Shown: positions 31,500 through 43,096 of the stretch, in pieces
Numbering within the stretch: the stretch's first letter is position 1
Layout of the letters: every line of letters starts with the position of its first letter
Source of the DNA: Bradysia coprophila
Lineage: Eukaryota; Arthropoda; Insecta; Diptera; Sciaridae
DNA: 64,000 bases
Direction: 5' to 3'
NCBI RefSeq assembly: GCF_014529535.1
Contig: NW_023503375.1
Coordinates: forward strand, 3,283,620 to 3,347,619
The notes under the pieces: generated by a model
What the model was told of the DNA's origin: nothing
The model's input: the letters and a program-made list of their open reading frames with translations, nothing else
Databases searched by the model: none
Position numbers and translations under genes: made by a program

Positions 31500-32012
31500 A
31501 TCTAGTTCAAGTAACAGATTCGATTACTATCATAGCGAATTGCTTGTCGTCTATGGGTTAACTGGAATGTGTCGTAAATTACATAAAATAAATGAGATGC
31601 TAGAGGTAAACTTTCTTACAAAATAAAATGTCGATGTCAAGTTGGATTTTTTTAAATTTAAATTTTACCGCCCGAATAATATTTACTTCCATGAACTAGT
31701 ACAAATTGCTAGTCAGTTCTAGACGAAAAATGCTCTGTCATTAAAACAGTCATAACAATGTCACTTTGGTGATCTGAAAAATAAATCTTGGAATTTTTAA
31801 AGGACCCGTCCCAGTGATATCTGAATTTCAATCACGCAATCACTATCAGAAGACGAAAAACAAATTCTTCAATTTCAATGTAAAGTTAAGTTGAATTCCA
31901 AAAGTTGTAAGCCGAATTAATAGCATCGAATGCCATTCTCACTGTGGGCGTTTATTCATTAGTTCCGAAGCAAATCAGTTTCTCCACTACTCAATAAATC
32001 CTGCTATTGATC
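31500..32012. other. 5' flank of Sec3 gene
   Basis: AT-rich flank with no recognised repeat. It should hold the Sec3 promoter and 5' UTR. I see no TATA box at a convincing distance, as is usual for a housekeeping gene. Confidence 0.4.
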
Positions 32013-34805
32013 ATGGCTGGTATCAAGTACATTCTACAGAAGGAAGTGTTCGATTCACCTGACGAGAAAATTTTGTCGGTTTGCAATGTCACCAAACTGA
32101 TCAAAAAGAAGAAAAGTTCCTATCTGTGCATCGTAGCCACGACAAAGCCACAATTGGTTGTTAATATTGTGCAAGTGAAACAGCAGGACAAAACATACAA
32201 ACGGAAACGAACGTGGATGCTGGATGAGGTGAAATCGATTGATGGCAAAAGCGAGTCCGCGGAGAGTCACGAATTCGACATTGTGCTAGAGAAACAGTAC
32301 AAATGGTTTACGGCTAATTTGCATGAGCGACAAAATTTCATTGCCGTTCTGTACAAGCAAATCAATCGGCATGTTAAAGGCGAAAAGGCCGTCTTCAAAA
32401 ATGTTCCCAGGTCGTGGCTATCGGACAGTTCGCCGGAGAAATCGATCAAAGGGGACAGTAAGAATGATGCCAACGAAAATTCAGAGGAATCGGACAGTTA
32501 TGAGGATTTTCATGCATTAACGGACAAGGAGGAATCGGATTTGAGTAAATTGATATCGGAATGTGATTTTGCTATAAGCAATGCCGAACTGTTTATGGAA
32601 CAGCTGAGCAAAAATCTTCAAGATTTGGATGGGGCAAATATCAGCACGATTCTGGCGTCGGAGAAGCAGGTGGACGCTCTAATGGAACAAATTGAAACAG
32701 CGATAAATGAAGCAGAATCGGTTGAACGACGATTGGATGAATACGATGAGATATTGTGTCATACAAGGGACACCATGGAGAAAATGGGCGAGAAGAACAT
32801 GATGATTGAGATAGCCAATAACAACAACATAAAGCTGCTGCATGAGTTGGAAAAGGTCATAACTCAATTGGACTTACCACACGTTCATCAAGTTGCGTTG
32901 ACCGATACGGATCTCACCACAGCAGTCGGATTAGCAGCAGCAAAAGCAGCCGGTAAAGCTTTGCAAAATGCCATGAATTCTGACATCGATACGGCTCTGC
33001 TACGTTTGACTGCCGTTCAGGATCAGAGAAAACGATTCGAAAAATGGAAGGCAAAATTTTCGCAAACAATCAGCCGTCATTTGAACAACATGTTCATTCA
33101 CCTGGGCAACGATTTGAATGAGGCGCAACTGCATGCTCCGGCACATGAAATTTCGTTGTCCAAGCACAGCACCGTTCACAAGGAACTATCGACGTATGCC
33201 GAGCTGATGCACTGGACCAAAATTATGGATCGCAAAGCGTACGACGGCCTGACAAAAGTTTACACTTCGTCGATGGGGAAAGTGTATGACCGGGAGATGA
33301 GACATTTTTTCGAGCAGGCTCGGCAAATGATTGCGACAAACAAAGATGAGATGAGCACCTCAATGTCAAGCAAATTTAAGACACAACCCAATACGAAACA
33401 AGTGGCTCAACCATACGGTCTGTTGGGCATCAATCGGGAATTATGGTCGAATGGTGTTGAAGCGAGTGAACGGCAGAAGTTTGATTCGATACTGGAAAGA
33501 GTACTGGCTGAACTGGAACCTGTTGCACTCAGTGAACAAATGTTTTGCATCGGATTCTTCCAGTTGGATGTATTAAGTCCAACTGGTAAGAATACACAAA
33601 CTACATTGGATTCTGTAGCAGCTGATGTCGGGAAGGACGAAAAGGATACGGCATTGGGAGCGGCAATAGTCGTACCACAGAAAAGAATCGATCGTCAGAT
33701 CAATGAGGAAGTGCGACGGATGATGATTTCGTTGTTTGGCGTCTTAGAGCCGGAGCTAAACAATTTCATCGTCAGCTTTGAAAAGTTGGACAGTTTGTAA
33801 GTGTTGATGCATCTGTTGCTTCCACTATACGAATTTGCCTTCTCTAATTTTGACTTTGACTCGTTTATTTCCTCTTTCAGCTACTCCATGTACGTGCTGG
33901 TTCGTTTAACACAACACGTTATGTCCGCCCAAGACGCACAATCATTCCTCAGCATGACCTTCGCTTCATCCTTGGTCCAAGTCAAACGTAATTTTGACAA
34001 ATTCATGCAAATGCAGGTGCAATCGATCAAGGAATCGAAAATACCGAAACGATCCAAGTGTGGCCTCCTTCCGTATGTCGAAAATTTCGAAGAATTTTCC
34101 ACCACCGCCGAAAGCATATTCCGTAAAGCGCAACGCCGCAACGACTTAGACAAATGGTACATCCAATTGGTTGGCATAATTTTCGAGCAAATATCGGTGC
34201 ACGCCAACGATCATCCGAAAACGCCGCAACAAGTGGTCAAAATGGAAAACTTCCATCGAATGCACTCTCTGCTGGCTCAGTTGAAAGTAGCCGTGTTGGA
34301 CAATTTGAAGAAAGACGCCAAGTCTCGGTACAATGATGCACTACGAGCGTATGTGATAAAGTATTTCGGACGGCCGCTGGAGAAATTGAATGTAAATTGT
34401 CTTTTGTGCAGCTCTTCCTGGAGGGAATGTTAATCAATTCGATTTTCCGTTTTTCAGCTATTCTTCGAAGGTGTTCAACAGAAGGTGTCGCAAGGTGTAA
34501 AGGAAACGGAAATCAGTTATCAAATGGCGTATTCCAAACAAGAACTGCGCAAAGTTATCAGCCAGTATCCGGCTAGAGAGGTGAAGAAGGGACTGGAGAG
34601 TCTGTACAAAAAAGTGGAAAAACATTTGTGCGATGAAGAGAATCTGTTACAAGTGGTTTGGCGAGCTATGCAGGAAGAGTTCATCGTTCAATACAATTTC
34701 CTCGAGGAAAGAATTCAACGATGTTACGCTGGCGCAATGATCAACCTGGACTTCAGTATAGAAGACATTTTGAACTTCTTTTCGGAAATAGCCAGATCGC
34801 ACTAG
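32013..34805 (+). CDS. Sec3: exocyst complex component 1 (Sec3)
   Basis: Subunit of the octameric exocyst, which tethers secretory vesicles to the plasma membrane. Exons 32013-33796, 33881-34391 and 34458-34805 join in phase to 880 residues, the usual EXOC1 length. The start [13 protein letters not shown] follows a TGATC context; the N-terminal 130 residues form the Sec3 PH-like domain that binds phosphoinositides and small GTPases, with [20 protein letters not shown] as its closing helix. An acidic Ser-rich linker (about 145-175) leads to coiled coil at about 180-270, including a run of Glu-rich heptads. The rest is the helical-bundle CATCHR part (for example [18 protein letters not shown]). 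The C-terminus ends FFSEIARSH. Introns are 84 and 66 bp. It is tail-to-tail with the RPC7 gene. No damage is seen, so this looks like an intact housekeeping gene. Confidence 0.96.
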
Positions 34806-34823
34806 GTCGATCTGCTTCTCAAT

Positions 34824-34829
34824 TTTATT
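34824..34829 (-). terminator. polyadenylation signal of RPC7 gene
   Basis: AATAAA on the minus strand about 80 bp after the RPC7 stop and only about 20 bp from the Sec3 stop. The 3' ends of the two transcripts therefore probably overlap. Confidence 0.55.
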
Positions 34830-34907
34830 TTTAGAGATATTATGTACAGACACAATTGGTTAATATATTTTGTAGTTAATGGCTATAACATTACAAGTGT
34901 TTACCTA

Positions 34908-35723
34908 TTAGTACACCGGGCCATCGTCCAAATTGTCGTCTTCGTCGTTGTACGCATCACCATTATCGAAATAGCTGTTCCCATAATCGTTGTCTTCATC
35001 CATTTCCTCGTCATGCTCGTCTATCTCTTCCTGCAAAGTATCACGAGTAAATTAACATCGAACCAACGAAACCATACACTCATCAACCAAAAAATTTACC
35101 TCATCATTATCATCGGCATCGCTTTCCTTTTCGACGACATCCGGCACCTTGACCTTTTCCTTCTCTTCGAGTACCTTAAGCGTCTCCTCGATGTTAACCA
35201 CTTTGATTTTCTTTCGCGCGCCAACAGTCTCCTTCTTTCGCTTCCAGTTCGGTCGCAGTTCCACTGGCATTCGATCCCATGCAAAGTCACTGTTTTTTCT
35301 GTCTTTCGTTTTTGAGAAGACTTGCTGTAAAGAGACACTGTGCCAGAACATTTTCATGTGATTACAAAAGTCTGGACTTACGATGTATTTGTCCGAGTAA
35401 CGTTGAATCTTCTTGTCATGATCCACGGTCGGATTTGTGTAGTATGGAGAATCCTTCAAGTAGGAAACAAAATCTTCCTTCCACAATATCTTGTAGTCTC
35501 GGGCATTGCGGGTCTATACGGACGAATAAAACTAAATTATTTTGGGAAACCGATAGGCCATGACAATCATTTGACTTACTTCTAATGGAGCGGGTTTTGA
35601 AAATAAAGGTGGAAATATCGGTGGTGGAGCATTTGTGACGGATTGCATTTCTTTGCTGTTAACGCCAAGAGCCATCAACTGTTCTTGTGTTAAAGATGTT
35701 GCCGGTCTGCCACGGCCTGCCAT
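34908..35723 (-). CDS. RNA polymerase III subunit RPC7 (POLR3G-like)
   Basis: Subunit of the RPC3-RPC6-RPC7 module that helps polymerase III open promoters of tRNA, 5S and other small RNA genes in the nucleus. Exons 35580-35723, 35382-35513, 35100-35324 and 34908-35030 join in phase 0 throughout, giving 207 residues, close to the family length. The start MAGRGRP is the family's signature N-terminus. A Pro-rich PPPIFPPLFSKPAPLE segment follows, then the conserved LWKEDFVSYLKDSPYY region and FAWDRMPVELRPNWKRKK. The C-terminal 60 residues are almost all Asp/Glu/Asn, the usual acidic tail. Introns are 55-70 bp. The gene converges on Sec3, with stops 102 bp apart. Confidence 0.95.
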
Positions 35724-35739
35724 TTTATTTATGATTTTT

Positions 35740-36140
35740 CGTGTCGATTCGAATGAATAAAATTAAATTGAGAAAACTCGGGTGATTAACAGACACACTC
35801 GATATAAACAAAGTCACATAACCTCTAAAAGTGACATCATAATATTTATGCGATACAGCCCGATGACGTTTGGATGCAGTGAGAAACTCTATTACATTTA
35901 ACCACTTTTCTTTAAGTGTAAGTGTGGCAAAATTCAAATTCACTGATGGATAACTGTCAGGACCTGAGATTTTAAACGGAGTGCTCATCGAGTCACTGGG
36001 AAAAAATGAAAATCTTAAAACTTCAAAAAACTGAAAATCTCAAAAGCTCGTAAAACGTGACTAAAAACAAAACAAAAAAAATTGAGACCGTGAGACTTCG
36101 TCCGCTACAAATTCGAAATGGAACGTGTGAAGGTGTGTCT
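35740..36140. other. 5' flank of RPC7, no gene seen
   Basis: AT-rich, with a run of AAAATCTCAAAAGCTCGTAA-like words at 36020-36060. It presumably includes the RPC7 promoter; no element is clear. Confidence 0.35.
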
Positions 36141-36407
36141 ATCTTATTACGGGAGAGTAAAATAAAACAGTCTGGAGCGCTTGATTTGGCTAGTGACCTG
36201 ATTAATCTAGTAGCCTCGAAAGGTTAAATCCATTTATATCCAAAAAAAATTTTTTAGTTTTACCGAAATAATTAGGCTACCCACCTAAAAAATTTGTAAA
36301 CTAATTACGAAAATTAGATCTTCACGATCTCCAGGGCGTTTAAGTACTCGTGAGGTAAAAAAAAAATTTTTTAGTAAAAATGGTATTAAATTTATTTAAT
36401 CCATTTT

Positions 36408-37167
36408 AGAGGTGTGCGCCGGTCAACTTTTGTTCGGCGGCGGCTGTAAACATTTTTCATAGTATCGGCGGCGGCGCGAACCGACTGAAGTTTTTTTTTC
36501 GTCGGCTCGCTTCGGCGGAATACAATTTTGAAACGGCGGCGGCGGCGCATTTCGGCGCAAAAATCGGCGCTATATGGCGAATTGTTATTACTTTTCGGAA
36601 AAGTTTTTTCGCTTCACTCTAGATTTATAATATTTCATTTGAAAACCTTTGCTAAATATTCAATTTCTTGTTTTGACAAAAAGCGGTCCAAGACATTCTC
36701 AGTGAAACTAATACCTCAGAAACCATTTTTTAATTCATCTTGTTGTTACTCAAATTTCAAGTAGCTGTTACCAGAAAAATTGGACATTCAAACGGAAAAA
36801 TAAGTAATTGACTTTCTATTAAACTTTATGTAAAAAGGCCACCAATGTTCCACTAATTTCAAGTTCTCAAAATCCAAACCGTCCATATAGTATTCGAGAA
36901 AGTCTAATCAGCAACATACCAGCCGAAATTCAAACTTATTTTGCCAGATTTTTCGAAATCTGCACTAGTTTCATACTTTTACATGGTCAATAAAGAAGAA
37001 AGTTGAAAAAATCTGACAGTAAAATGTGAGCCGAAAGCTATATGCTTCGCTTGCTACCGGCGGCGGCGCAATCGGCTGAACAATTTAAAATTTCGACCGG
37101 CGGCGGCTGACTTTTTACTGAAAATTTCGGCGGCAATCGGCGCGACTAGCGCCGGCGCTCACCTCTA
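36408..37167. mobile_element. hAT-like element, CGG-rich ends, 8-bp target duplication
   Basis: The ends are TAGAGGTGTGCGCCGG and its near reverse complement CCGGCGCTCACCTCTA. ATCCATTT flanks both sides exactly (36400-36407, 37168-37175), which fits hAT-type 8-bp duplications. CGGCGG-rich blocks sit at each end, with an AT-rich core. A related element with TAGAGATGTGCGGGCC ends is at 50538-50996. No transposase is encoded. Confidence 0.8.
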
Positions 37168-37317
37168 ATCCATTTAATTCATTTACACCAAAGACTTCTA
37201 AAAGTGGAATTTTACGCTTTTGTAGTATGAGTTGTAGTACGTCGTTCAATCAAAATCAACCATTTTTAAGACTTTTAAAGTATTTGGTAAAATTAACTTT
37301 TTTCCTATTTAATCCAA

Positions 37318-37366
37318 TTTTTATTCCATTTAATCCATTTAATCCATTTAATCCATTTAATCTAGA
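37318..37366. repeat. 9-bp tandem repeat (ATCCATTTA)n
   Basis: About four tandem copies of AATCCATTT follow TTTTTATTCC. The same word is the target duplication of the adjacent hAT-like element and recurs at 36400 and 37168, so that element probably landed in a longer ATCCATTTA-rich tract. Confidence 0.7.
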
Positions 37367-37759
37367 AGTGAGTCACCCCTCAGCCTTATATTTTGGGAAA
37401 AAAATTTATTCAATTGATGTCAGTGTTCATTTGATTCATTTTCATACAGCTTTAGGCCTGAGGGGTGAACCACTCTTTATTTGTCGTAGAATTATTTGGA
37501 TTATATGACGATTATTTGGATTATTTGGTGATTATTTGTACCCAAATAATCACCAAATAATTTCAAAATAATATTTCAAAATTTACATAACAAGTGATAA
37601 AAAGTCTAAAAGTCCTGTTTTCGTGTAAGCTCCAAATATCTTCTTTCGTTACCCTAGTGGTGTAATTGTGTAATATGTTAGACGTTGTCCCTTCTTTGAC
37701 ATTTCAAAAATGAACCGTTCCTGCCTTGTTTATTTTACTCTGCCGTGATCTTACGGAAC

Positions 37760-39295
37760 TTACGCAGCCTCAAATCGCCTGAATGAAGTGCCGTATGTGA
37801 CAGGTTAATATTTATTTTTTGGTTCATTTTTTATTCATTCGTTCACAAAAAATTCTAATTTTGAGGCGCACTATAACGGCATCAATTTCGCTTGGGTTTC
37901 GCTTGATATGCTTTATAAATGATGCCACAGTAAATGATTATGGAATGATTGTAGTGTGAGATTTCTTTGGACAGAGTGAAGGTTCCATATCCCGCACGCA
38001 TACCCCGTATATGGAATACATTGTTAAAATTATATTGTTTTCCAGATTTTTCGACAGTTACAGTCCACAACGGTGCAAGACAAGAAATGACTGCAAGTCA
38101 GAGTCCGTTTTTAGGAATAGAGTTTTTAAAAAATCCATAAAAATCTGTATTTACAAATTGCGGCCAGGTTAAAGCATGTAAACATTGCGATAGTAAACCG
38201 CTTTAACCTGGCCTGAAGGATTTTTTAAAGAACTTCAAGTAATTTTTAAGAATTAATTTCCAAAAAATTGGCCCTGGCAAGTCATTTTACAGACGTAGAT
38301 TAATTTTCTCTTATTATTTTCACTTGCGACGATCACGATCAAAAAATCCCACACCAGCTGTGAATACTGTGAATTAGGGCAATTCGCGGAGGGCCATTTA
38401 TATTTTTGTATAAAAATGTTTCATTTTTCGGCATTTTACACAACACACATTTGTATGGGGCTTTTCGAGCTGGCACTGAATTCACGGATGTTTGCAAAAA
38501 AAATTTAATGCGGTCTTATGGTGGTTTCATCCTTCCTAAATTGACGAATTAGCCTCTACCCCATTTTAACTTCAATTACACACAAAAAAAAATAATTTTT
38601 TAAGAGGATTTATTGAGTATTTTACGGTTTTACGAAACACCTGTGACTTCTTACATAAATACAAAAAACTAAACAAAATCAAACTTCATCAATCAGCCCA
38701 TTATTTCAAAATTTACTCTTAAATCGTATAAATAATCAATCACACATTGCTCGATCAAAACAGAATTTTGGGATATTTGACTTAAAATTAATATCAAATT
38801 AGAATATCAAAATTCGGTATTGTTGGTTTGTACTGAAAACTTATCGACTAACATTTGTAAACAAATTGAAAAAAAAACCCTAAAAATTAACAACAAAAAC
38901 TTACAACAAATTCGAATGAATATTATACGTTTGTGCGAATCTAAAAAAGTGGAAAACGAAAGACGTTCATTTTAACGAAAAATAATCCGCTCGTTTTGGC
39001 TAATCATTTAGCTATGAAACGTACAAGGACTTTCTACTTCAAATTTTTTATTTTTTGTTAGAATTAACTAATATGGAAGATGTCTTTGGTCAAATTCCAA
39101 TAGTCCAATAGACCAACACCACTACTACGATTAGCTTGTCACTCAAAAAAAGAAGAAAAACGTGTAAGACCTTAGGCCACTTGAGATGGTAAATAAACAT
39201 CTGTGGAGCCAGTAAATGTAATTTTAATGGTTCATCGGGCAAGCCGAACACAACGAAAGCAACGACAAAAATAAGTCGTTTTTCTATCAAAATGT
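37760..39295. other. non-coding, small hairpin only
   Basis: AT-rich. It holds a hairpin at 38162-38217 with perfect 14-bp arms (GGCCAGGTTAAAGC). It also has a tail (37775-37805) resembling the end of the TTAA MITE family (CCGTATGTGACAGGTTAA). No gene is visible. Confidence 0.4.
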
Positions 39296-39299
39296 ACGT

Positions 39300-39430
39300 T
39301 CAAACCTCGGTTCAAACTATTGAAGTAACAGATTTTGTATCAAACATTCGACTTGAGTTTTATCAGAAGAAGTAACAGATTCAAAGATTATATCGTGATA
39401 TGGTTGTTGCATGTAAAAGGTTACTTGTTT
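39300..39430. repeat. remnant of TTAA MITE family
   Basis: Contains TTCAAACTATTGAAGTAACAG, TCAGAAGAAGTAACAGATTC and TGCATGTAAAAGGTTA, the family's interior and an eroded end. Confidence 0.45.
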
Positions 39431-39439
39431 TCGGTAAGT

Positions 39440-40270
39440 GAACCGTTAATGTTGTAAACAAATGAAAAGGGGAAAGTAAAAACAAAAATTTTTGTTTAAA
39501 TTTGTTGAATTCGTTGGCACTATGGACCATGCAAAATCGACTGAGATATAAACGCTAGGCTCTTATATCTCGGAAATTAAAAAAAAAACAATCGGTCTTG
39601 GGCAGTGTTTATCGTTAGGAAAATAAAAATTGTGAGGCTGTAACAACACCTCATAGCATTTTGCAGTTGCCCCACATTTCAATAAATTGAAGAATTTAAG
39701 GAAATTTAAGAAATTTGTGCTACTTTTATGAAATTTAGGAAGAGTGGCAGGTCTACTGTGGTTTCGTCAACATTAATGCTAATGAAATAGCAATCCATGG
39801 TTTTACTACAGTTCGGAGTGTTGCCAAATCGACAAATTATTTTCGTTAAAACCAAAAAAAAAAATCTTTCAATTTCCTTGCGCTCTACAGCACTGTTCAT
39901 AATAGGAAAATCCACTACGATTTTGGTCATTTCAGAGCTTAAAACGATTACTTTATTTGACTAGAGCAAGAAAATTAGGAATGTATATCATGTGATGGCT
40001 TTCCGTAGACGAACAAAATTGACCAACAAATCAGCAAAATTCGTTACAAATTTACGACTACAAAATAGACAATGGAAGAGAATTGAACGATTCTGCCGGA
40101 AATTGTGCAACATCATTGCCTGCACATTTGATGACCCGAACGGAATCACAACGAATTGATGATACACCAAAAGTAAACAAGTAATCACAGTACTAAACGG
40201 TGGCGGTACATACCACAAAATTTTTTGAATAAAAAATCATAATATTCGAATGCCATAAGAATCTGCTGTG
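39440..40270. other. non-coding, 3' flank of RNF25
   Basis: AT-rich with poly-A and poly-T runs. No gene or repeat was recognised. The part next to 40285 is the 3' flank of the RNF25 gene. Confidence 0.35.
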
Positions 40271-40284
40271 ATGCGGAACCATTG

Positions 40285-41704
40285 TCATCTTTGATTCGAT
40301 CCACACGGCTGCTGATTTGATGATGTTGTGTTCGCCTGGTCAGCACCATTTTGATGGTGGAACTCGTGCCGTCGCCTTTGATGGTGATGACGATGATCGT
40401 CACGCCTGCCGCCTTGACGCCGTCCGGTGTGACCATAATGAGAGCTCTTGTTGTTCTGACTGTCATCGGATCTGTTAGCCGGAATATCGGGTTTCCGTTG
40501 AGGATTTTTATTCGAACGCGCTGCGTTTCCATTAATTGGCCGATTCGTATTGGTAGTCACCACATCAGCTGCATTGACAAATGATTCGCGACTTTTACTC
40601 GCCTGAAATGAGACGAATTTTATTCATGAATTACATGGACTGCAATCGTTCTGTCATTTATTGAAACTACCTCATCTTCACTGTCAATCGAAATCACATT
40701 ATTATCCTCTGCATTCAGGTCAATGATGCCACCGCGACTCTTTTGGCGCATGAACAAATTGGACATCTTTTCCTGAAGACCTCTCAATTCGGTGGTAACT
40801 TCAAAAAGAGGAGCTTGAAGTAACTCATTTGGCGGCCGGCATTGAGACAACGGTTGAACGTCATTGTCGATCACTTCTCGGCAAACGGGACAGCATGGCT
40901 GGAAGAATGGATTTTATCGGAACGTGTACGTTTTTACGTCGACGACAAAGAAAATTCCCTCACCTGGAATGGCTTCGAAGATTTCTGTTGCCAGACTGGC
41001 AGCTTTTCCAATTCTTCTTCATAGTTCTTGTGCGACGCAATCAAATGCCTGGCCAGACAGTAGCTGTGCAGATAGTGATAACAAATTGTTTTGGTAAATT
41101 CGTCACCGTCTTGAAAGCCATACAGGCAGATGACACACTGTCCCGACGGAAGATTGCTATCAGTCAAATGTTCTCGTATAACTTCGATTAAATCGAAAAC
41201 CACCGGTTGACCGACAGCTTCATGCAGTTTTTCTTCGATCGCCTTTCGTATCTTATTGATGGACATATCGTCCAATCCTCGCGAATTTCGTAGATTCCAT
41301 TTCGGTTTGACATCGGGATATTGTTCACAAGGAATAACTTGCAGAGTTATGCACACGTACTGTCTGTCGACGTCTTCGCCAACAGTCGGCAGGACAGTGG
41401 TTTCAATCAGTTCGACACCACCCCTATTCGTGGCAAGCAAAACAACAACAAATTTGTTTTGAATAATCGATGAACATTTTGAAATGGATGAACGTTAGGC
41501 GAATCAACTCACTCAGAATTCCGAACAATTTTCACGTCATCCATCAAAATCGCTTCCAACGATTCCACTTCATCCATGAGTCTGGTTGCATTATTTTTTT
41601 TATTTGCAAACGAAAGAAGAATATCGAAAGAAAATGTAAACGAATGAGGTTAGGAGATAAACATCACAAATTTTATCAATCGAATCAACAACTTACACTT
41701 CCAT
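40285..41704 (-). CDS. E3 ubiquitin ligase RNF25 (RWD and RING)
   Basis: A RING-type E3 ligase that recruits UBE2D/E-class E2 enzymes; in animals RNF25 acts in stalled-ribosome responses and NF-kB signalling. Exons 41697-41704 (8 bp), 41513-41581, 40964-41423, 40671-40898 and 40285-40602 join in phase to 360 residues. The start MEV joins to LMDEVESLEAILMDDVKI, the first helix of the RWD domain (residues 1-115). The RING finger runs from CVIC at about 123 through CYHYLHSYC to PCCPVC at about 180-185, its last pair encoded after an intron. The C-terminus is low complexity, rich in Asn, Arg and His (a HRHHHQRRRHEFHH stretch). It is shorter than the human protein, mainly in this tail. The 8-bp first coding exon is notable but has good splice sites. 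Confidence 0.92.
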
Positions 41705-41719
41705 TGCTTCGAATTTGGT

Positions 41720-42162
41720 AATTGTGGTGCACTTTTGATAAAATAGATTCAGATATTTGCTGTAAACACGATTTCCGGTCAAAACACTGATTTCTTGTTA
41801 TGATTATTATGATTATTATTCAGGAAAATAAATTTTTCACTCTCGTAAGTGTCAAAAGACATAAAAAAAGTTGCCGACCCAAAAATGGACATGCGTTGTT
41901 GATTCGTTGCCTTTCGTTCGTAGACCGGGGTATGATAATTTTGATGTTACAATGGTAAATTTGGCAGAGGATGACAAGGTTCCAAAAGAACCTTGGAGGA
42001 TGAGACATATAGGTTAGTTATCCAACAAGTTATTGTATTATACGTGGAACTGCTACTCCGAGGCGTCGCTGGGATTTTTATGTATGCAGTAAATGGTGCT
42101 AATTCGTTTTCATCAATTTTCGTATTTTTCAAGCTGCCGTCCTCAAACACCTTAATGCTTGA
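41720..42162. other. 5' flank of RNF25, orphan ORF only
   Basis: An orphan minus-strand frame (41947-42150, starting MFEDGSLKNTKIDENEL) has fairly coding-like composition in its first 40 codons but no flanking exon or domain that I recognise. Otherwise AT-rich. Confidence 0.25.
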
Positions 42163-42289
42163 TTTCCACTAACCGAAATAGTACTCCGTGTTAGAGACAA
42201 GTTTGATTTTTTTTTCAATTTTTGCTTTGTTTACTTGACAGTTTGCTCTCTCACGGCTCTCGCGAGAAGTACTTTTTGTTGAGTGGAAA
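42163..42289. mobile_element. short MITE with TTTCCACT ends
   Basis: Inverted ends TTTCCACTAAC and GTTGAGTGGAAA, with inner AGTACTCCGTGTTAGAG against CTCTCACGGCTC. About 127 bp, non-coding. Confidence 0.55.
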
Positions 42290-42511
42290 CCATACTTAAA
42301 GGTGCTGTCATGTTATCAATCTTTTTATATCTTAGACTAATCATAACTAGACCACTGCTATATACTTGGGGAGGTCATGCAGATGCAGATACGTGGGTGA
42401 CACATGGTACACACAAAATTTGACAGTTTCATACGTTTACGTAGTACGTGGATTCTTAAAGTTGACAACTTCATAGTATAGATGAATTCTTTTAATGCAA
42501 TGAAAGTACAA

Positions 42512-42655
42512 ACCAGGTATGGTCTGTCCATACAGACCGGAGGAAATCACGATTTCACATAAAAAAACTCACTTTTCAATGATTTTCATATATATGAAAT
42601 CGAAATTTCCTCCGCTCCGCTCCATACAAATTTTGACATTAAACCATACCTATGA
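42512..42655. mobile_element. MITE with AGGTATGGT ends
   Basis: Runs from CCAGGTATGGTCTGTCCATAC to TTGACATTAAACCATACCT, with GGAGGAAAT/ATTTCCTCC inner arms. A second copy in the opposite orientation sits inside another MITE at 44861-44985. Confidence 0.65.
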
Positions 42656-42836
42656 CCTATATTAGACCATACCCCATAAAATGGCGATACGCGTGACCTC
42701 GTGACCTTACCAAGTATAAAAGCCTTGATCTAGACTGGTAATGCGTACCAACATCAGTTTGTAAAAGATGCACATTTCGCACGATTTTACGTAGAATGTT
42801 ACACCAATACATGTAGGCGTTGACATTTTTGGCGGA

Positions 42837-43071
42837 GGTAGTTCATTACACGAGGGATCAATTTTGTGATACGAGCCGAACTCACAAGTGTGCTTATAAG
42901 CAACAAGCTTTGGAAACGGTTATTTTGACAAGTGTAGAGTTTGCATATCCGAGCCGAAGGCGAGGTATGCAACTAGACGAGTCAAAATAACCGTTTCCAA
43001 AGCGAGTTGCTTAAAACCACACGAGTGAGTTCGGGAGTTCACAAAATTGATTCCGAGTGTAATGAACTACC
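42837..43071. mobile_element. palindromic MITE with GGTAGTTCATTACAC ends
   Basis: The outer arms GGTAGTTCATTACAC/GTGTAATGAACTACC and inner arms GGAAACGGTTATTTTGAC/GTCAAAATAACCGTTTCC pair well. The centre has GAGCCGAAGGCGAGG. It is 235 bp and non-coding. Confidence 0.8.
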
Positions 43072-43096
43072 AAGCAGCATCCAACGTATGCTGTTT

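Larger units (their letters stand above)
36149..37747. mobile_element. hAT-like MITE (ACGGCAGAGTAAAAT family) split by insertions
   Basis: Left part 36149-36212 (GGGAGAGTAAAATAAAACAG, GACCTGATTAATCTAGTAGCC) and right part from about 37378 (TGATGTCAGTGTTCATTTG, GAACCGTTCCTGCCTTG, ACTCTGCCGTG) match the whole element at 52676-52877. ATCTTA sequence flanks both outer ends, a likely eroded 8-bp duplication. Roughly 1.2 kb of later DNA separates the halves, including the element at 36408-37167. Confidence 0.65.

Noticed and set aside
35052..35585. Several plus-strand frames opposite RPC7
   Set aside because: They are shadows of the RPC7 exons.
40351..41191. Plus-strand frames across the RNF25 locus
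   Set aside because: They are antisense shadows of well-supported RNF25 exons.
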